This document shows, piece by piece, positions 61,676 through 64,000 of a stretch of 64,000 nucleotides of DNA. Below the pieces are notes generated by a model that was not told the DNA's origin, made no database searches, and saw nothing but the letters and a program-made list of their open reading frames with translations. The position numbers and the translations under genes were made by a program. How positions within the stretch are numbered: the stretch's first letter is position 1; the number at the start of each line of letters is the position of its first letter. Location: NCBI RefSeq assembly GCF_000284515.1, contig NC_017668.1, forward strand, positions 3,906,001-3,970,000, read 5' to 3'. This stretch comes from Halobacillus halophilus DSM 2266. GTDB lineage: Bacteria; Bacillota; Bacilli; Bacillales; Halobacillaceae.

Positions 61676-63349
61676 ATGGGCAGAAAAATTATTATTGTAG
61701 GCGGGGTAGCAGGCGGGGCTACAGCAGCAGCGAGACTTCGCCGTTTAAGCGAAGAAGATGAAATTATTGTACTCGAAAAAGGAGAATACATTTCATATGC
61801 CAACTGCGGGCTGCCTTACTATATTGGCGGCGTAATTACAGATCGTGATGCCTTGCTGGTACAGACTGTAGAAGGCATGTCCAAAAAGTTCAAATTAGAT
61901 ATTCGGAATTTAAGTGAAGCCGTTGAAATCGATCGTGAATTACAAACCTTGACCATCAAAAACCTAAAAACCGGCACCGTATATAAAGAAAGCTATGATA
62001 AATTGATTCTTTCTCCCGGAGCTAGACCCATTATTCCGAATTTGGAAGGATACAAGGAAGCAGCTAATATCTTCACCTTACGATCTGTCCCCGATACGGA
62101 TCAAATCAAGCATTGGATCGACGAACGAAAAGCTCAGGAAGCCGTCATTATTGGCGGAGGCTTCATTGGTCTTGAGATGGCTGAGAATTTAATGCACCGC
62201 GGGATTAAGGTCAGCCTTGTAGAGTTAGGAAATCAAGTCATGTCTTCACTGGATTATGAAATGTCAGCCATCGTTTACCAGGAACTTCTGGATCAAGGGG
62301 TAAATGTAATCATGGAAGATGGAGTTAAAGCTTTCCGAGATCAGGGAAGCACAGTGGAACTGCAAAGCGGACGGCTCCTCTCAAGCGATCTGACTATTCT
62401 ATCTATAGGTGTTCGGGCTGAAAACGAACTCGCTAAGACTGCCGGGCTTTCTACTGGCAAGCGCGGCGGGATTATCGTCAATGAACATCTTCAAACGGAT
62501 GATAAGAACATTTATGCGATTGGCGATGCTATCGAAGTGAAAGATTATATTCAGCAGACTCAAACCATGGTGCCTCTTGCCTGGCCCGCCAACCGCCAGG
62601 GAAGACTCGTAGCGGACCATATTCATGGAAAGGCGGTGTCTTATAACGGCACACTCGGAACCTCTGTTGCCAAAGTGTTCAATCTAACTGTGGCCGCTAC
62701 TGGTAACAATGAAAAATTACTAGACCAACTCGGAATCCCGTTTGAAGCTGTCCATGTTCATCCTTCTTCAAACGCTTCCTATTATCCTGGAGGACGTCCC
62801 CTTTCCCTCAAATTACTCTTTGATCCAAATACAGGAAAAATATTTGGAGCCCAGGCTGTGGGAGTCAAAGGAGTCGAAAAACGGATCGATGTTATTGCTA
62901 CAGCAATTAAAGGAAACTTAACGGTTGAAGATTTAGCCGATCTGGAACTTTCCTATGCTCCTCCTTATTCATCTGCGAAGGATCCGGTAAACATGGCAGG
63001 ATATGTAGCCGCGAATATAGTAGATAAGGAACTGAGCGTGGTTCATTACGACGAAATCGATGAAATTGTAGCCTGGGGCGGAGTTCTGCTGGATGTACGA
63101 GAGCCGGAAGAAAGAGAACGCGGCTTTATCCAAGGATCCATTAACATCCCATTAGGGCAACTGAGAGAAAGACGGCATGAATTACCTAAGAACCACCCTA
63201 TTTACGTGACGTGCCAGGTTGGAATGCGTGGATATTTAGCCGTTAAAACATTGATGAATTATGGGTATCAGGCTGTTAATCTAAGTGGTGGATATAAAAC
63301 ATATGAAATGGTTCAAAGGATTAAAAATAAAGAAGCAGCTCCGCTCTAA
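61676..63349 (+). CDS. cdr: CoA-disulfide reductase-rhodanese fusion
   Basis: A 557-residue flavoenzyme: FAD/NADPH Rossmann domains (IIIVGGVAGGATAAARLRRL; AVIIGGGFIGLEMAENL) with the single active Cys in SYANCGLPYYIGG (Cys44), which forms a mixed disulfide with CoA. The C-terminal 100 residues are a rhodanese (LLDVREPEERERGF, active loop CQVGMRGY), which may handle persulfides. The class (CoADR-RHD) reduces CoA disulfide or CoA persulfide. An ATG at 61676 sits 8 nt after AAGGAG; ATG codons at 61670 and 61673 are alternatives. Confidence 0.93.
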   Translation: MGRKIIIVGGVAGGATAAARLRRLSEEDEIIVLEKGEYISYANCGLPYYIGGVITDRDALLVQTVEGMSKKFKLDIRNLSEAVEIDRELQTLTIKNLKTGTVYKESYDKLILSPGARPIIPNLEGYKEAANIFTLRSVPDTDQIKHWIDERKAQEAVIIGGGFIGLEMAENLMHRGIKVSLVELGNQVMSSLDYEMSAIVYQELLDQGVNVIMEDGVKAFRDQGSTVELQSGRLLSSDLTILSIGVRAENELAKTAGLSTGKRGGIIVNEHLQTDDKNIYAIGDAIEVKDYIQQTQTMVPLAWPANRQGRLVADHIHGKAVSYNGTLGTSVAKVFNLTVAATGNNEKLLDQLGIPFEAVHVHPSSNASYYPGGRPLSLKLLFDPNTGKIFGAQAVGVKGVEKRIDVIATAIKGNLTVEDLADLELSYAPPYSSAKDPVNMAGYVAANIVDKELSVVHYDEIDEIVAWGGVLLDVREPEERERGFIQGSINIPLGQLRERRHELPKNHPIYVTCQVGMRGYLAVKTLMNYGYQAVNLSGGYKTYEMVQRIKNKEAAPL

Positions 63350-63354
63350 AAGGT

Positions 63355-63385
63355 AAAGGCAGCCCATGGCAGGCTGCCTTTTCTT
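63355..63385 (+). terminator. Terminator of the CoA-disulfide reductase gene
   Basis: AAAGGCAGCC / GGCTGCCTTT (63355-63364 and 63372-63381) is followed by TCTTATG. The following gap to 63590 shows only AT-rich promoter-like text. Confidence 0.85.
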
Positions 63386-63590
63386 ATGTTGCTTTCACTC
63401 TCCTTGTCCTTTTCGCTCTTACAGTAAGTGCGCAATTGCGTAAGCTCTAGATGAGAGTCTGGAAAATAGTTCCCATGATACCGTCAATCCCCTCCGCTTT
63501 GATTCAAAAGAATCAGGAAAAACTATTAAAAACATAGTGGATATATAGTAATGTTATAAAACGGATCTATAATAATAGGAGGATTATATC

Positions 63591-64000
63591 ATGGGTAAAC
63601 TATTTAAAGGGTGTTTAACATTAATCGGTGCATTCGTTGTGATTGGTGTTATTATTGCGATGATCTCCGGAGACGGCGATGATACCACAAGCGAAAGCAA
63701 TTCAAGCGACCAGGAACAAACTGAAACAGAAGAAACCGAAACAAACCAAACCAATGAAAGCTCCGGCGATGAGAGTGCCAATGCCGATACAGAAGAAACG
63801 ACAGAAGAACCAAATGAAGAATCAACCGATGAGTCGAAAGAAGAACCAAAAGAACAAGAGCCGGAAATGACAACGGCCCAGGAAAATGCCGTACAGAGTG
63901 CAAAAAGTTATTTAGATTTCTCCGCCTTCAGTAAAGATGGATTAATCGAGCAATTAAAAATCGGGGATGGCTATACACAAGATCAAGCTGAATTCGCAGT
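63591..64000 (+). CDS. Ltp-type protein, N-terminal part (runs past the window end)
   Basis: Starts at 63591 with AGGAGG about 7 nt upstream and stays open to the window end (about 136 codons seen). It has an N-terminal membrane helix (LTLIGAFVVIGVIIAMI), then a long Glu/Thr/Ser/Asn-rich linker (about 28-95) without structure, then the start of an Ltp domain (AVQSAKSYLDFSAFSKDGL). Ltp proteins include the phage TP-J34 superinfection-exclusion lipoprotein. No lipobox cysteine is seen (the only Cys is residue 8), so it is likely a membrane-anchored surface protein. Confidence 0.82.
   Translation, partial: MGKLFKGCLTLIGAFVVIGVIIAMISGDGDDTTSESNSSDQEQTETEETETNQTNESSGDESANADTEETTEEPNEESTDESKEEPKEQEPEMTTAQENAVQSAKSYLDFSAFSKDGLIEQLKIGDGYTQDQAEFA

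Overview
The window looks like a stretch of chromosome from a moderately halophilic, aerobic Gram-positive bacterium of the Bacillaceae. The evidence is Bacillus-type ribosome binding sites throughout, sigma-A and sigma-B type promoters, cre-like boxes, a Bacillus-type parS site, an intracellular subtilisin, a KatE-type catalase, YtxG/YtxH-like stress proteins and a glgBCDAP operon. An aspartate racemase, a Mur ligase and a D-aspartate-ligase-like ATP-grasp enzyme lie together, which fits an L-Orn(or Lys)-D-Asp peptidoglycan bridge as known in Halobacillus. The genus is an inference.

Layout. 1-2.5 kb: ba3-type cytochrome oxidase (subunits IIa, II, I and a 30-residue peptide). 2.5-5.6 kb: a four-gene signalling operon (degenerate kinase, NarL-type regulator, GAF protein, PAS histidine kinase). 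5.7-6.3 kb: repeat element copy A. 6.5-10.4 kb: an unusual AbrB-AbrB-zinc ribbon-CHAD protein, a small zinc-ribbon protein, and an Ecs-like ABC transporter whose ATPase has an in-frame stop. 10.4-12.6 kb: a ParM-like actin, a ribbon-helix-helix partner and an upstream iteron array, together a complete type II segregation cassette. 12.7-17.5 kb: intracellular protease, a small zinc protein, and an ftsX-peptidoglycan hydrolase pair without ftsE. 17.6-21.2 kb: the wall cluster (racemase, Mur ligase, ATP-grasp). 21.4-26.3 kb: small membrane proteins, GrpB, M20 dipeptidase, and catalase with a sigma-B-like promoter. 27-33.2 kb: glutamate synthase gltBD. 33.6-37.6 kb: P1 peptidase, YihY membrane protein, sigma-54. 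37.9-48.5 kb: parS, PH-domain protein, and the glycogen cluster (glgB-glgC-glgD, a terminator, glgA-glgP-GH13). 48.9-50.5 kb: three stress-type proteins. 51.2-57.2 kb: small protein, SDR-type protein, Na+/dicarboxylate symporter, an IS3 element, and an FMN-dependent lactate oxidase or monooxygenase. 57.3-59.5 kb: repeat copy E and an IS110-family element with a possible bridge RNA region. 59.6-64 kb: MFS transporter, UspA, CoA-disulfide reductase-rhodanese, and the start of an Ltp-type protein.

The most unexplained signal is a family of about 540-670 bp non-coding intergenic elements: five full copies (A-E) plus remnants. Each has two related inverted modules joined by a linker and bounded by inverted 19-bp ends (GAAGACTCAGTTTCGAGAT type). 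Relative to the outer flanks the core lies in one orientation in copies A and D and in the opposite one in B, C and E. A further palindromic cassette of about 65 bp sits at the homologous place in both module types of copy B and in one module of copy E.

Functional themes: respiration control (ba3 oxidase beside its likely sensors), cell-wall synthesis and remodelling (wall cluster, ftsX, M23 hydrolase), carbon and nitrogen storage (glycogen, glutamate synthase) and redox or stress defence (catalase, UspA, CoA-disulfide reductase, Ytx proteins). No rRNA, tRNA, CRISPR array or prophage was seen.
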